Of a stretch of DNA of 64,000 bases, positions 51,782-61,341 are shown piece by piece. The number at the start of each line of letters is the position of its first letter. Within the stretch, counting starts at the first letter, position 1. The DNA is from JTS-AC122 sp050246015 (GTDB lineage: Bacteria; Planctomycetota; Phycisphaerae; Phycisphaerales; UBA1924): NCBI GenBank assembly GCA_050246015.1, contig JBFWWU010000011.1, positions 62,001-126,000 of the forward strand, in the 5' to 3' direction. The notes under the pieces are model-generated. The model ran no database searches. It saw nothing but the letters and a program-made list of their open reading frames with translations, and was not told where the DNA came from. The position numbers and the translations under genes were made by a program.

Positions 51782-53050
51782 TTAGAGATTCCCCCGCCGC
51801 TCCTGCTCCAACTCCAGTGCTTCGAAGAGCGCCTTGAAGTTGCCCTTGCCGAAGGATTGGGAGCCGCGGCGGCAGATGATCTCGAAGAAGAGCGTCGGGC
51901 GATCCTGCAGCGGCTTGGTGAAGAGTTGGAGGAGGTAGCCTTCGTCGTCGGCGTCAACGAGGATTCCCAGGTCGTGCACGCGCTTGTGGTCTTCTTTGAC
52001 AACGTCCTTCCCGTGCTGCTTAAGGGTGGAGTTGACGCGGTCCCAGACCTGCTCGTAGTAGGTGTCGGGGAGGGTGAGGAAATCGACGCCGCGGCTTCGC
52101 AGGGCGGCGATGGAGTGGAGTTCGTCGTCGGTGCGGAGGGCCAGGTGCTGCACACCGGGCGTGTTGCTGTGCCAGTCGAGGTATTCCTGGACCTGCGATT
52201 TTTTCTTGCCCGGGGCGGGCTCGTTGATGGGGATCTTGATGAGGTTGTTGCCGCTGGCCATGACCTTGGACATGAGGGCGGAGTACTCGGTGGAGATGTC
52301 CTTGTCGTCGAAGTGCTTGAACATGCTGAATTCAAGGACGCTCTCGTAGAACTTGACCCAGTGGTTCATCTTTCCCATCTCGACGTTGCCGACGAGGTGG
52401 TCAACGTACTTGAGCCCGCAGGGGTGCTTCTTGTTATGCTCGTTGATCGCGAGGATGGAGGAGCCGGCGCCACCTTGCGGCGCACACCCGGCGGCGGGAG
52501 CGCAGGTCATCCCTTCAACCTTCTTGAACTTGGGCATGAACAGCCCGCCCTGCTTCACTTTCGTGAGTTCGTATGCGCCGGTGCGGCTGACGAACGTGTG
52601 GACGACGCGGCCGAAGGTCTTGATGCCCGCCATGGTCACGGTGCCGTGTTCGTCGCGATAGACCTTTGGCTCGTAGGCGGATTCCGCGCCGTTGCGGATC
52701 GCCTTTTCCCAGGCGCGCTCCGCGTCGAAGACGTTGAAGGCGATGTCCTTCACCCCGTCGCCGAACATGGCGATCTCCATGTTGGCCGGGTGCGTCGGGG
52801 TAAGGGGACTGGAGAGGATGAAGCGGATGTTCCCCTGCGCGAGCAGGTAATGGGCCGCGTCGCGGAAGCCGGTGGTGAGGTCGCCGACCTGCTCGATCTG
52901 GAAGCCGAAGCAATGGGCGTAGAAGAAGGCGGCCTGCTTGGCGTTGCCGACGTAGAACTGGACGTGATCGACGTCGATGAGTTGGAGGGGGTCGGTCGTT
53001 GGCGAAAGGGCGGCGCTGGGGCGGGTGGGGGCGTGGGGGGCGGTAGTCAT
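51782..53050 (-). CDS. hppD: 4-hydroxyphenylpyruvate dioxygenase
   Basis: 422 residues. Fe(II) enzyme that converts 4-hydroxyphenylpyruvate to homogentisate in tyrosine breakdown. Two vicinal-oxygen-chelate domains are seen: the first begins IDVDHVQFYVGNAKQAAFFY, the second has the metal His in YVDHLVGNV, the second His in GVQHLALRTDD and the Glu in LFFEIICRRG. SFGKGNFKALFEALELEQ is the usual C-terminal lid. A 30-residue Pro/Ala leader precedes the domain. CAGGAG is nine bases before the ATG. No other tyrosine-catabolic gene is adjacent. Confidence 0.93.
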   Translation of the reverse strand: MTTAPHAPTRPSAALSPTTDPLQLIDVDHVQFYVGNAKQAAFFYAHCFGFQIEQVGDLTTGFRDAAHYLLAQGNIRFILSSPLTPTHPANMEIAMFGDGVKDIAFNVFDAERAWEKAIRNGAESAYEPKVYRDEHGTVTMAGIKTFGRVVHTFVSRTGAYELTKVKQGGLFMPKFKKVEGMTCAPAAGCAPQGGAGSSILAINEHNKKHPCGLKYVDHLVGNVEMGKMNHWVKFYESVLEFSMFKHFDDKDISTEYSALMSKVMASGNNLIKIPINEPAPGKKKSQVQEYLDWHSNTPGVQHLALRTDDELHSIAALRSRGVDFLTLPDTYYEQVWDRVNSTLKQHGKDVVKEDHKRVHDLGILVDADDEGYLLQLFTKPLQDRPTLFFEIICRRGSQSFGKGNFKALFEALELEQERRGNL

Positions 53051-53179
53051 CGGTGAACTCCTGCAAGATCAGGGCGTCCGCGGTGGAACATTGAAGGATA
53101 GGGCGACTCGGGCGTAAAGTCGGATGGACTGACGCGATCCGGACGCCTCAATCGCGATTCAACTTCCTACACTCGCGGT

Positions 53180-54772
53180 ATGTTCGAACGACTGACCGAC
53201 GGCTTTTCCAGCATGTTCCGCAAACTCTCCGGGTCGGCGACGATCACGGAGAAGAACGTCGCCGACGCGATGCAGGAGGTGCGGACCGCGCTGCTCGACG
53301 CCGACGTGCACCTGGACGTGGTGAACGACTTCTGCTCCCGCGTGATGGAGGACGCGAAGGGGCGTGATGTCACCAAGAGCGTGAAGCCGGGGCAGGAGAT
53401 GATCGCGATCGTGCACGATCGGCTGATCGAGTTCCTGGGCGGGGATCTCGAAGCGATCAGCGAGAGGTACGAGGAGGCAACCAAGGCCGCAACCAGTCCT
53501 TTAGCCGGCGCGAAGCCCGCGGCGCCGCTGCTGCCGCGCGTCAGCGAGCCGATCTCGCACGCGTCGCCGGGGCCGACGGTGATCATGATGTGCGGGTTGC
53601 AGGGCTCGGGCAAGACGACGACCTGCGGCAAAGTAGCGGCGTATCTGAAGAAGCGCGGGCGGTCGGTGCTGCTGGCGGCCGCCGACCTGCAGCGCCCCGC
53701 GGCGGTGGAGCAACTCCACATCGTCGCCGACAGCGTGAACCGCGATGCGCCCGGCGGGTCGCAGGTGCATTTTTATTCTGAGCCGGAAAAGGTCGCGGAG
53801 TACGGCAAGGCCGTCGGCGTCGCGGTGCAGGTGTGCAAGCGCGCCGTCGAGTTTGCGCGGTCCAAGGGGATCGATACGGTGATCCTCGACACCGCCGGGC
53901 GTCTGCATGTCAATGACGCATTGATGGACGAACTGCGGCAGATCAACCGGACGGTGCAGCCGCACCAGATCTTCCTCGTCATCGACGCGATGACCGGGCA
54001 GGACGCGGTGAACTCGGCCAAGGCGTTCCACGCGCAACTCGGGGGCGGGGGCGTGGACGGCGTGATCATCACGAAGTTCGACTCGGACACGCGCGGGGGT
54101 GCGGCGCTGTCTGTCAAGCACGTCACGGGCGCGCCGATCAAGTTCATCGGGACCGGAGAGAAACTTGACGCGATCGAGGAGTTCCACGCGGAACGCATCG
54201 CGGGTCGGATCCTGGGCATGGGGGATGTCGTGTCGCTGGTCGAGAAGGCGCGCGACGAGGTGGACGAAGAGGAAGCCGAGCGCATCAGCGAGAAGATGTC
54301 GCGCGGCGAGATGTCGATGGACGACTTCCTGAAGCAGCTCCGGACGCTGCGCCGGATGGGCCCGCTGAAGCAACTCATGGGGCTGCTGCCGGGGATCGGG
54401 TCGATGATGAAGGACGTCCACATCGACGACAAGCAACTCGACCGGGTGGAGGCGATCGTGCACTCGATGACGCCGGGGGAGCGCGCCAAGCCGGACGTGA
54501 TCAATAACTCGCGGCGAAAGCGCGTGGCGGAAGGGTCGGGGACGCGACAGGACGAGGTCGGGCAACTGGTGAAGCAGTTCGGGACGATGAATCAACTGGC
54601 CAAGGCGATGGGGTCGATGAACGTGCGCGACAAGGTGAACGCGGTGAAAGGGCTGGGAGCGGGCGGGATGGGGGCGGCGGTGCCGGGGCTTTCGGGGATG
54701 CCGGGGTTTGCGTCGAAGGGATCGTCGCACACGCCGAGCCTCAAGGGCAAGTTCAAGAAGCGCCGGAAGTAA
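53180..54772 (+). CDS. ffh: Signal recognition particle protein Ffh (SRP54)
   Basis: 530 residues, slightly longer than usual. GTPase that with 4.5S RNA brings ribosomes to the membrane via FtsY. The N domain (MFERLTDGFSSMFRKLSG) is followed by the G domain: GLQGSGKTTTCGKVA (P-loop), AADLQRPAAVEQL, VILDTAGRLHVND and IITKFDSDTRGGAALS. The Met-rich M domain (LRRMGPLKQLMGLLPG; KAMGSMN) is at the C-terminus. Residues of about 105–130 are a Pro/Ala-rich insert between N and G. The end is basic (KFKKRRK). Confidence 0.95.
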   Translation: MFERLTDGFSSMFRKLSGSATITEKNVADAMQEVRTALLDADVHLDVVNDFCSRVMEDAKGRDVTKSVKPGQEMIAIVHDRLIEFLGGDLEAISERYEEATKAATSPLAGAKPAAPLLPRVSEPISHASPGPTVIMMCGLQGSGKTTTCGKVAAYLKKRGRSVLLAAADLQRPAAVEQLHIVADSVNRDAPGGSQVHFYSEPEKVAEYGKAVGVAVQVCKRAVEFARSKGIDTVILDTAGRLHVNDALMDELRQINRTVQPHQIFLVIDAMTGQDAVNSAKAFHAQLGGGGVDGVIITKFDSDTRGGAALSVKHVTGAPIKFIGTGEKLDAIEEFHAERIAGRILGMGDVVSLVEKARDEVDEEEAERISEKMSRGEMSMDDFLKQLRTLRRMGPLKQLMGLLPGIGSMMKDVHIDDKQLDRVEAIVHSMTPGERAKPDVINNSRRKRVAEGSGTRQDEVGQLVKQFGTMNQLAKAMGSMNVRDKVNAVKGLGAGGMGAAVPGLSGMPGFASKGSSHTPSLKGKFKKRRK

Positions 54773-54797
54773 GCCGCGGGCCGAGGAGGCGATCGGA

Positions 54798-55397
54798 TCA
54801 GTTGGGAGAAGCGTCGGCGGGCGAGTTGATGTTGCGTGCCGCGCTCGGCGGAATCGGGCAGGCCAGTACGCGATCCGGGGGCAGCGCCTCGATGAGTTTG
54901 CAGCGTCCGATCGCCAGTCGTTCCCGGAGCGTGTCGAGAGCCTCGTGCCGGTAGACACCGATGCAGGGATGAAGGCCAAGGTGCTGGCCGATGATGGCCC
55001 AGATGGTGGGCGGGGCACGATCCGCATCGAGCAGAATCCGCGAGACATCGCCGGGGGAGATGTCCGGCATGTCGCCGGCCAGAACGAAGACGTCGGCGTG
55101 AAGCCGCGAGATCGCCGAGACGATTCCGCCCAGGGGTCCGTGGCCCGGGAGGAGATCGGGGATGGAGCCATCGCCAAGTGAGCGGACCGAGTCGCTACAG
55201 TCGCCGACGAGCATGACGTGCGGACCGAAGACGCAGCGGAGCGCTTCGATGGGGCGCTGAACGAGGGGGCGTGCGTCGTCGCCCCAGGGTTCGAGGAGTT
55301 TGTCGCGACCGAAGCGTGTGCTGCGCCCGCCGACGAGCACGATCGGGGTGATGGCTCGACGTGACGGGAGCGAGGATTGGGACAGGGGATCAGGCAT
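54798..55397 (-). CDS. mobA: MobA-like molybdenum cofactor guanylyltransferase
   Basis: 199 residues from ATG 55397. NTP-transferase fold with the nucleotide loop PIVLVGGRSTRFGRDKLLE, a metal site in FVLAGDMPDISP, and GPLGGIVSAISR, as in MobA and CTP/GTP:MPT transferases. MobA attaches GMP to molybdopterin. It follows moeA with a 43-base gap on the same strand, which supports the molybdenum role. A longer frame to 55511 would overlap moeA and gives no homology. Confidence 0.8.
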   Translation of the reverse strand: MPDPLSQSSLPSRRAITPIVLVGGRSTRFGRDKLLEPWGDDARPLVQRPIEALRCVFGPHVMLVGDCSDSVRSLGDGSIPDLLPGHGPLGGIVSAISRLHADVFVLAGDMPDISPGDVSRILLDADRAPPTIWAIIGQHLGLHPCIGVYRHEALDTLRERLAIGRCKLIEALPPDRVLACPIPPSAARNINSPADASPN

Positions 55398-55440
55398 GCG
55401 TTGGCGGGCGAGCGGAGACGGACGCGGGTGGGGGGGGGTG

Positions 55441-56766
55441 TCAACACCACGAGTAGAAGTGCACCAGGCCGCTCGTCGGGGTGGGTGAATCGGCGAGGGC
55501 GGCGGGGGCAATCTCGACGAACCCGTCGCTGCGTCCCGCCGCGATCACATCGCCGGATCCGCGGATGTCAAGGAGCGTCGCGTGCGCGCCTGGCTGCAGC
55601 AAGGCGACCCGGTGCCACCACTGGTCGATCGATCGGCCGTCGGAGTTGGTGAGGGTCACGAGTCGCGGGCCAAGCGAGGCCGGCACGTGGCCGGGCGCGG
55701 CGGATGCGCCCGCGAGGACTGACAGGACCGGGAGAGCGATGCGGACGGCGGTGACCATGGCAGACACGGGATTGCCTGGCAGACCGAAAATGATCTTCAC
55801 GCCGACGGGGTGCTCGAGGGTGGCGCCGAGGATCGGCTTGCCCGGACGCTGGGGCAGGCCGTGGAACAGGATTGTTCCCCTCAGGTGCTCGACCGCGGCG
55901 CGGACGGGATCGCGATGCCCCATCGACACGCCGCCGGTCAGGATCACGGCGTCGCATTCGGCGAGGGCGCGAGCGAGGGCGACGCCGAGCCCGTCCTGAT
56001 TATCCAGCACGTGGACGGGAGGGGCGAGGTTGATCCACGGGCGTGCATGGAGCAGCGCGGCGAGCGCGGGGGTGTTGCTGTCGCGGATCTGGAACTGGGC
56101 GGGCAGGGCGCCGCTCGGCGCGAGTTCGTCGCCCGTGGCGATCAGGCAGACTCGCACGCGGGGCCTGACGGGTGGAGAATGGCAACCGACGGCGGCGAGC
56201 GTGCCGATGGCGGCGGGGGTGAGGATGCAGCCGGCGCCGAGCACGATATCGCCCGCGCGGGCGTTCTCGCCGCGCTGGCGGACGTGGTCGCCATCGGCAA
56301 GTTTGAGGGGGTGCTGGACGGTCAGGTGGATATTGCGACCGTCGGCGTCCTCGGCGACGTCTTCCCTCTTGATGACGGCGGTGGCTCCGCTGGGGATGGG
56401 AGCGCCGGTGGCGATTCGGATTGCCCCAAGAGCGCCTGAGAAGGGACCGAGCATCGGCGGCGGGAGGCCGATTCGAGACTCGCCGGTGACGGCGATCGGG
56501 AGCGTCGCGCCCGGTCCCCGGGCACGGGCGGCGCGTGCAACGTCCGGTGCACGAACCGCGTAGCCGTCCATCGCGGAATAGTCAAACGCCGGGCTGTCGC
56601 GGTCGCACGAAATGTCGGAAGCGAGCACTCGACCCAACGCGTCTCGCAGCGCGACACGTTCAACATCGGCGCAGGTCGGCGTGTTCAGAGCGCGGATGCG
56701 ATCGATCATCGCGGCGACCGCCGCCGAGGGAGAATCAAAGGCAAAGTTCTGGCCGCGAAATCCCAA
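55441..56766 (-). CDS. moeA: Molybdopterin molybdenumtransferase MoeA
   Basis: 441 residues from a TTG with AAGGAG six bases upstream. MoeA inserts molybdate into adenylylated molybdopterin. Visible motifs: SPAFDYSAMDGYAVRA, RIATGAPIPSGATAVIKRED, VRQRGENARAGD, CLIATGDELAPSG, DAVILTGGVSMGHRD and IIFGLPGNPVSAMVTA, in the correct order of the family's four domains. It is likely cotranscribed with mobA. The neighbouring ACIII remnant does not carry a true molybdenum site, so another molybdoenzyme elsewhere must use the cofactor. Confidence 0.93.
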   Translation of the reverse strand: MGFRGQNFAFDSPSAAVAAMIDRIRALNTPTCADVERVALRDALGRVLASDISCDRDSPAFDYSAMDGYAVRAPDVARAARARGPGATLPIAVTGESRIGLPPPMLGPFSGALGAIRIATGAPIPSGATAVIKREDVAEDADGRNIHLTVQHPLKLADGDHVRQRGENARAGDIVLGAGCILTPAAIGTLAAVGCHSPPVRPRVRVCLIATGDELAPSGALPAQFQIRDSNTPALAALLHARPWINLAPPVHVLDNQDGLGVALARALAECDAVILTGGVSMGHRDPVRAAVEHLRGTILFHGLPQRPGKPILGATLEHPVGVKIIFGLPGNPVSAMVTAVRIALPVLSVLAGASAAPGHVPASLGPRLVTLTNSDGRSIDQWWHRVALLQPGAHATLLDIRGSGDVIAAGRSDGFVEIAPAALADSPTPTSGLVHFYSWC

Positions 56767-57013
56767 GCGAGGCTCCTTGCGACGAAAGGGTACTCTTGGA
56801 GTGAGATGACCGAGTCAGCGTGGGCCGTTCTCGGACGAGATGCCCGCCGGATCGAGCCGGATCGGTCGGGTGGTCCGGCTGAATGGAGCGGTCGGCGGCG
56901 CGGTGCGAACTTTCGCGGCATCGGGGCTGGCACGTCGGCGAGCGTGGGGTATAGTGACTCACTGCACTTTCGCCGCGAGCCTGCGTCAATCTTGGATCTG
57001 TGGGAGCAACGCC

Positions 57014-57751
57014 ATGCGTTTGACTGTTGTGTTGTTTGCCGGGGTGGTGGCGGGGATCTGTGCGGGGGCGTCGGCGGACGTGATATCGCTGGTGGCGTCG
57101 CGCGACAACACGATGTACCAGACGGCCGACGGCTCGCTGAGCAACGGCGCCGGGCCGACGATGTTTGTCGGTCGGAATAACTCGAACTCGTCGCGGCGCG
57201 GGCTGGTGCGGTTCGATCTTTCGGGGATCCCGGCCGGATCGACCGTAACCAGCGCGATGCTGCGGATGAACATGTCGCAGGGTGGAAGCGGGTCGGCGCT
57301 GATCAGCCTGCACCGGGCGCTGGGGGACTGGGGCGAGGGGGCATCGGACGCCGGGTCGCCCGGGGGCGGCGGAGCGGCGTCCGCGCCGGGTGACGCGACG
57401 TGGATTCACCGGTTTTATGACACTACCCAGTGGACGACGCCGGGCGGTGACTTTGCTGTCGATCCGACCGCCAGCCTGAACGTGGGCGCGGTCGGGCTCT
57501 ACACGTGGTTTTCCGAAGACCTGGGCCGGAACGTGCAGGACTGGCTCGACATGCCGGCGACCAACTTCGGGTGGGCGATGCTGGGACCAGAGGGGACCAA
57601 CGGCACGGCCCGGCGGTTTGACACGCGGGAGAACCCGGTTGAAGGCAACCGGCCGACGTTGATCGTGGAGTACACGGTGCCGGCGCCGGCGGGGGCGTCG
57701 CTCATCGTTCTAGGGCTCGGCGCCGCGACTCGACGCGGCCGGCGTCGATAG
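57014..57751 (+). CDS. DNRLRE-domain secreted protein with PEP-CTERM-like anchor
   Basis: 245 residues. GGGAG precedes ATG 57014. A signal peptide (LTVVLFAGVVAGICAGASA) leads into a DNRLRE-type beta-sandwich: SLVASRDNTMYQTADGSLSN, FVGRNNSNSSRRGLVRFDLS, GSTVTSAMLRM, DATWIHRFYDTTQW. The end is VPAPAGASLIVLGLGAATRRGRRR-like in layout: a VPAPAG motif, one hydrophobic helix and a basic tail, the PEP-CTERM-like sorting signal used in Phycisphaerae. The domain is common in extracellular structural and adhesive proteins. No catalytic role is known. Confidence 0.8.
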   Translation: MRLTVVLFAGVVAGICAGASADVISLVASRDNTMYQTADGSLSNGAGPTMFVGRNNSNSSRRGLVRFDLSGIPAGSTVTSAMLRMNMSQGGSGSALISLHRALGDWGEGASDAGSPGGGGAASAPGDATWIHRFYDTTQWTTPGGDFAVDPTASLNVGAVGLYTWFSEDLGRNVQDWLDMPATNFGWAMLGPEGTNGTARRFDTRENPVEGNRPTLIVEYTVPAPAGASLIVLGLGAATRRGRRR

Positions 57752-57890
57752 CAACCACACTCTGAACACCAACGCGCCGAGGCAGGTGACTGGCTGATCG
57801 CGCCGGCGTTGAGTCTTCGTGCCGCGCCCGCGACGACGGGTATGCCGGCCAACCGCGTGCGCTCGGGGTCAGGTGGGCGTACATTTGCCC

Positions 57891-58994
57891 ATGCCGGATC
57901 CGCTTGAGGCCATACCGCGCGTGGTGATCGGGAAGCTCGACGAGCTCGCCGCGGAGTACGAGCGGCTCGAGCGTGACCTTTCAGATCCCGCGGTGGTGAC
58001 CGACCATCGTCGGGTGCGAGAACTTTCGATCAAGCGGGCGGCTCTGGAGGGAGTCGCGCGGGACTACAGCGAGTTCCGCAAACTGGCGTCGGAGGCCCGA
58101 GAACTTCGCGGGGTGCTTGCCGCCGGGAGCGCGGAGCGAGAGTTTCTCGAACTGGCCGAGGCGGAGTTGCCGGCGGTGGAGGCTCGGGCGACGGAGTTGA
58201 TCGAGCGCATCAAGTCCGCGCTGGTCAACGCCGACGATCGGCGCGTGGGGTCGGTGATACTCGAGATCCGCGCCGGGACCGGGGGGGACGAGGCGGCGCT
58301 GTGGGCCCGCGATCTGTTCGAGATGTACGAGCGGCTGGCGTCGCGACGCAGGTGGAAGTTCGAGCCGCTGGACCTGACCGCCGAGGGCAACGCCGGTGGG
58401 TACCGGCATGCGATGGCCAACATCGTTGGGGAAGGCGTGTGGTCGGAGATGCTCTTCGAGGCGGGGGTGCATTCCGTGAAGCGCGTGCCCGCGACCGAGT
58501 CGCAGGGGCGGATCCACACGTCCACGGCGACGGTTGCGGTGCTGCCCGAGCCGGAAGAGGTGGACGTCAAGATCGATTGGGCGGCGGACGTGAAAGAGGA
58601 CGTGACCACGGCCCAGGGACCCGGCGGGCAGAACGTGAACAAGGTCGCGACGGCGGTCAAACTGCTGCACATCCCCACCGGGATCGAAGTGCGCATGCAG
58701 GAGAGCAAGAGTCAACAGCAAAACCGCGAGAAGGCCCGTCGGCTGCTGATGGCCAGGCTCTACGAACTGGAGCGGGCTAAGAAGCACGCGGAACGATCGG
58801 CGGCGCGAAACCAGCAGATCGGCGCGGGCGAGCGATCCGAGAAGATCCGGACGTACCGCTACAAGGAAGCGATCATCGCGGATGAGCGGCTGCCCGGGCA
58901 GTACAGCCTTCGCGACGTGCTGGCGGGGAACATGGACGCGCTGCTGCGCGACTTGATGGACCAGGAGACGGCCAAGCGGCTCGCGGCCTTATGA
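57891..58994 (+). CDS. prfA: Peptide chain release factor 1
   Basis: 367 residues. Recognises UAA and UAG stop codons and triggers release of the finished protein. The codon-reading tripeptide PAT is in KRVPATESQGRIHTSTATV, and the catalytic GGQ in TAQGPGGQNVNKVATAV; the spacing fits RF1. AGTGGDEAALWARDLFEMY starts domain 2. ATG 57891 is preferred because the 24 extra residues of the longest frame are not family-like. The ribosome site is weak. Confidence 0.94.
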   Translation: MPDPLEAIPRVVIGKLDELAAEYERLERDLSDPAVVTDHRRVRELSIKRAALEGVARDYSEFRKLASEARELRGVLAAGSAEREFLELAEAELPAVEARATELIERIKSALVNADDRRVGSVILEIRAGTGGDEAALWARDLFEMYERLASRRRWKFEPLDLTAEGNAGGYRHAMANIVGEGVWSEMLFEAGVHSVKRVPATESQGRIHTSTATVAVLPEPEEVDVKIDWAADVKEDVTTAQGPGGQNVNKVATAVKLLHIPTGIEVRMQESKSQQQNREKARRLLMARLYELERAKKHAERSAARNQQIGAGERSEKIRTYRYKEAIIADERLPGQYSLRDVLAGNMDALLRDLMDQETAKRLAAL

Positions 58995-59035
58995 TGAAAT
59001 GCGTTCTCCAAGAGACACCGCCAAGGTGATGAACC

Positions 59036-59641
59036 GTGAACACGTCCGGATCCGCACAACAGCCGCGGCAACCCGTTGCACCGGGCATCAGCGCGTTGCC
59101 ATCGGCGACCGACTGGTATTACGCGACCGGCGCGGAGCCGACCGGCCCGGTGCCACTGCACGAAATTGAAACGCGCATCACCAGCGGGCTCATTCGCCGG
59201 CGGACGCTTGTATGGACGGCCGGGCTCACGGAGTGGATCCCGGCGGAGCGAGTGGAGGCATTCAGACCGCTGTTTCCTGAGCATCCAGGCCCAGCGCCAG
59301 CGCGGGACACGGGTGGGCCGGCGCCCACGCCGGTGCGACCGCCCACACTGCCCGGCCCAGTCATCTTGGAGCGTGAACATTCCATCGGCGCCCGGATGCT
59401 GTTGCCGGTGGGGCGCTCGGGGTATGCACTCGCCGCCGGGTACTTGGGGATCTTCGCACTGTTCCCGTTCCTTGGGTTCGTTGCCGGCGCGCTGGCGATC
59501 GTGTTCGGGATCCTGGCGATCCGTGATATCCGCCGTCATCCGCAGCGGCATGGGCTGGTGAGGGCGGTCGTGGGGATATCGCTGGGCGGACTTTCGGTGA
59601 TCGCGCACGTCATCATGGCGATCGGGCTGCTCATGCGCTGA
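59036..59641 (+). CDS. GYF_2 plus DUF4190 membrane protein
   Basis: 201 residues from a GTG. The N-terminal 60 residues are a GYF_2/DUF4339 domain (WYYATGAEPTGPVPLHEIE; LVWTAGLTEWIPAERV), a small fold thought to bind proline-rich peptides. A Pro-rich linker follows. The C-terminal 75 residues are a DUF4190-type pair of helices (YLGIFALFPFLGFVAGALAIVFG and GISLGGLSVIAHVIMAIGLL). It is probably an inner-membrane protein with a cytoplasmic GYF domain. The function is unknown. It converges with rdgB. Confidence 0.8.
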   Translation: MNTSGSAQQPRQPVAPGISALPSATDWYYATGAEPTGPVPLHEIETRITSGLIRRRTLVWTAGLTEWIPAERVEAFRPLFPEHPGPAPARDTGGPAPTPVRPPTLPGPVILEREHSIGARMLLPVGRSGYALAAGYLGIFALFPFLGFVAGALAIVFGILAIRDIRRHPQRHGLVRAVVGISLGGLSVIAHVIMAIGLLMR

Positions 59642-59685
59642 ACTCACGAAGCCGGCGCCGCCGGCCCGAAGGCCGCCGCGCCGGG

Positions 59686-60360
59686 CTACGGCATCGCGCG
59701 GATCGCGTCGGAGATGAGGCGGGCGGCGGCGGCGCGATGACTCCGAGCATTCTTTTCCGGTGGTGAGAGTTCCGCGCTGGTGCGCTCGAATCCCGGCGCG
59801 ACGAGAAAGAGCGGGTCGTAGCCGAACCCGCCGGTCCCGCGTGGGACGCGATATCGCTCGTCGGCCGGGGAGTCGCTGGGCCCAAACCCGATGCGCCCCT
59901 CGAATGTGCCGCGGGCCGCCGCCAGGACTTGGCCGTCGGCGTCGGCCAGGCACATGCAGCACGTGAACCGCGCGGACCGACCGGCGAACTCGACGCCGCG
60001 CAGTTCGAGCAGGACGCGAGCATTGTTCGCGGCGTCGCGCTCGGCGCGGGTCATCGTGGTCTGCTTGCCATCGGTGCTGTAGTGGGACGAGATCACGCCC
60101 GGCCTTCCGCCAAGAGCGTCTATTTCGAGCCCCGAGTCGTCCGCGAGACAGGGAAGCCCCGTCTGCGCCGCATATGAGACCGCCTTGATCCGGGCGTTCT
60201 GCTCGAATGTCGTGCCGGTTTCCGGCGGCTCGGTGAGGTTCGCGGCATCGGTGACGTCCGTGAGCGCCCTCACTCGCAGCGTGAGCCCGGCGTGGGCGAA
60301 GATCTCGCCCAACTCCCTGATCTTGTGCTCGTTGCCGCTTGCCAGGACGATGTCGTGCAT
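59686..60360 (-). CDS. rdgB: Non-canonical purine NTP pyrophosphatase (RdgB/HAM1)
   Basis: 224 residues. Hydrolyses ITP, dITP and XTP to the monophosphates, keeping deaminated purines out of DNA and RNA. It begins with the substrate loop IVLASGNEHKIRELGEIF. GTTFEQNARIKA and LADDSGLEIDALGGRPGV hold the catalytic and metal residues, and GGFGYDPLFLV and ELSPPEKNARSHR the nucleotide-specificity loop and late signature. The length is slightly above average. It is a single-gene unit on this strand. Confidence 0.93.
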   Translation of the reverse strand: MHDIVLASGNEHKIRELGEIFAHAGLTLRVRALTDVTDAANLTEPPETGTTFEQNARIKAVSYAAQTGLPCLADDSGLEIDALGGRPGVISSHYSTDGKQTTMTRAERDAANNARVLLELRGVEFAGRSARFTCCMCLADADGQVLAAARGTFEGRIGFGPSDSPADERYRVPRGTGGFGYDPLFLVAPGFERTSAELSPPEKNARSHRAAAARLISDAIRAMP

Positions 60361-60489
60361 CCATCAGCGTAGTACGAATCAGCCCCGCCCTCTCTGGACA
60401 GGACCGATCTCCCGCGTCAGCGGACGTCACACAAGATTCTGGGGCGGCCATGCCGCGCGACGGGCCCGGACCGGTATTGTTTTGTCCAG

Positions 60490-61323
60490 ATGCCGCTTCA
60501 GTCTCCCAACGCTCTCTCATCGGATGCTGTCACCTCGTCGTCCCGGCCCGTCGCGAACGGTTCGGCGGCGGCCCGGCACGCCGCCCCAGAATCGCAGGCG
60601 GCCCGGGGCGGTCCGGACATGATCGCCGACCTGCGCGGCATCCGCAAGGTGTATTACAAGCCCGACGGGAGCGTCCTGGTCGAGGCGCTTTGCGGCGTGG
60701 ACATCGCGATCCCGCGCGGGCAGTACGTCGCGATCATGGGTGCGTCCGGGTCGGGAAAATCGACCCTCATGAACGTGCTGGGGTGTCTGGACAAGCCAAC
60801 CAGCGGCGAGTATTTCCTCGATGGGATCGACTGCGCCCAGATGTCCGATGAAGAGGTATCACGGTTCCGGGGGCAGAAGATCGGGTTCGTCTTCCAGGCG
60901 TTCAACCTGATTTCCGAACTCACGATCGTGGACAACGTCGCCGTGCCGCTGCTGTACCAGGGGATTTCGCCGTCGAAGCGCCGGGCGCGCGCCATCGAGG
61001 CTCTCACGCTGCTGGGGCTTGGCGACCGGCTGACGCACCGTCCGAAGGAACTTTCGGGCGGACAGCAGCAGCGCACCGCGATCGCCCGCGCCCTGGTGAC
61101 CAAGCCGGTCGTGCTGCTGGCCGACGAACCGACCGGCAACCTCGACTCCGCGACGGGCGAGGCGATCCTGCAGGTCATCGAGGGGCTGCACCGCGATGGA
61201 ATGACCATCCTGATGGTTACGCACGACGACCGCATCAGCAAGCGCTGCCAGCGAGTGGTGCGGCTGAAAGACGGGCTGGTGGAGAGCGATAGCCTCGTCG
61301 CCCGCGACGCGTCGGCGGGCTAG
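60490..61323 (+). CDS. ABC transporter ATP-binding protein (MacB type)
   Basis: 277 residues. A 40-residue Ser/Ala-rich leader precedes the ABC domain; ATG 60619 (MIADLRGIRKV) is an alternative start. Walker A GASGSGKST is at 84–92. VFQAFNLISELTIVDNVAVPL gives the Q-loop, LSGGQQQRTAIARALV the signature and LLADEPTGNLDSATGE Walker B. It resembles LolD/MacB ATPases but has no permease or adaptor beside it. A TolC-family gene 1.6 kb away on the other strand is not obviously linked. It is followed by dut 18 bases later. Confidence 0.9.
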   Translation: MPLQSPNALSSDAVTSSSRPVANGSAAARHAAPESQAARGGPDMIADLRGIRKVYYKPDGSVLVEALCGVDIAIPRGQYVAIMGASGSGKSTLMNVLGCLDKPTSGEYFLDGIDCAQMSDEEVSRFRGQKIGFVFQAFNLISELTIVDNVAVPLLYQGISPSKRRARAIEALTLLGLGDRLTHRPKELSGGQQQRTAIARALVTKPVVLLADEPTGNLDSATGEAILQVIEGLHRDGMTILMVTHDDRISKRCQRVVRLKDGLVESDSLVARDASAG

Positions 61324-61341
61324 ACGGCTATTCTTGCGGCT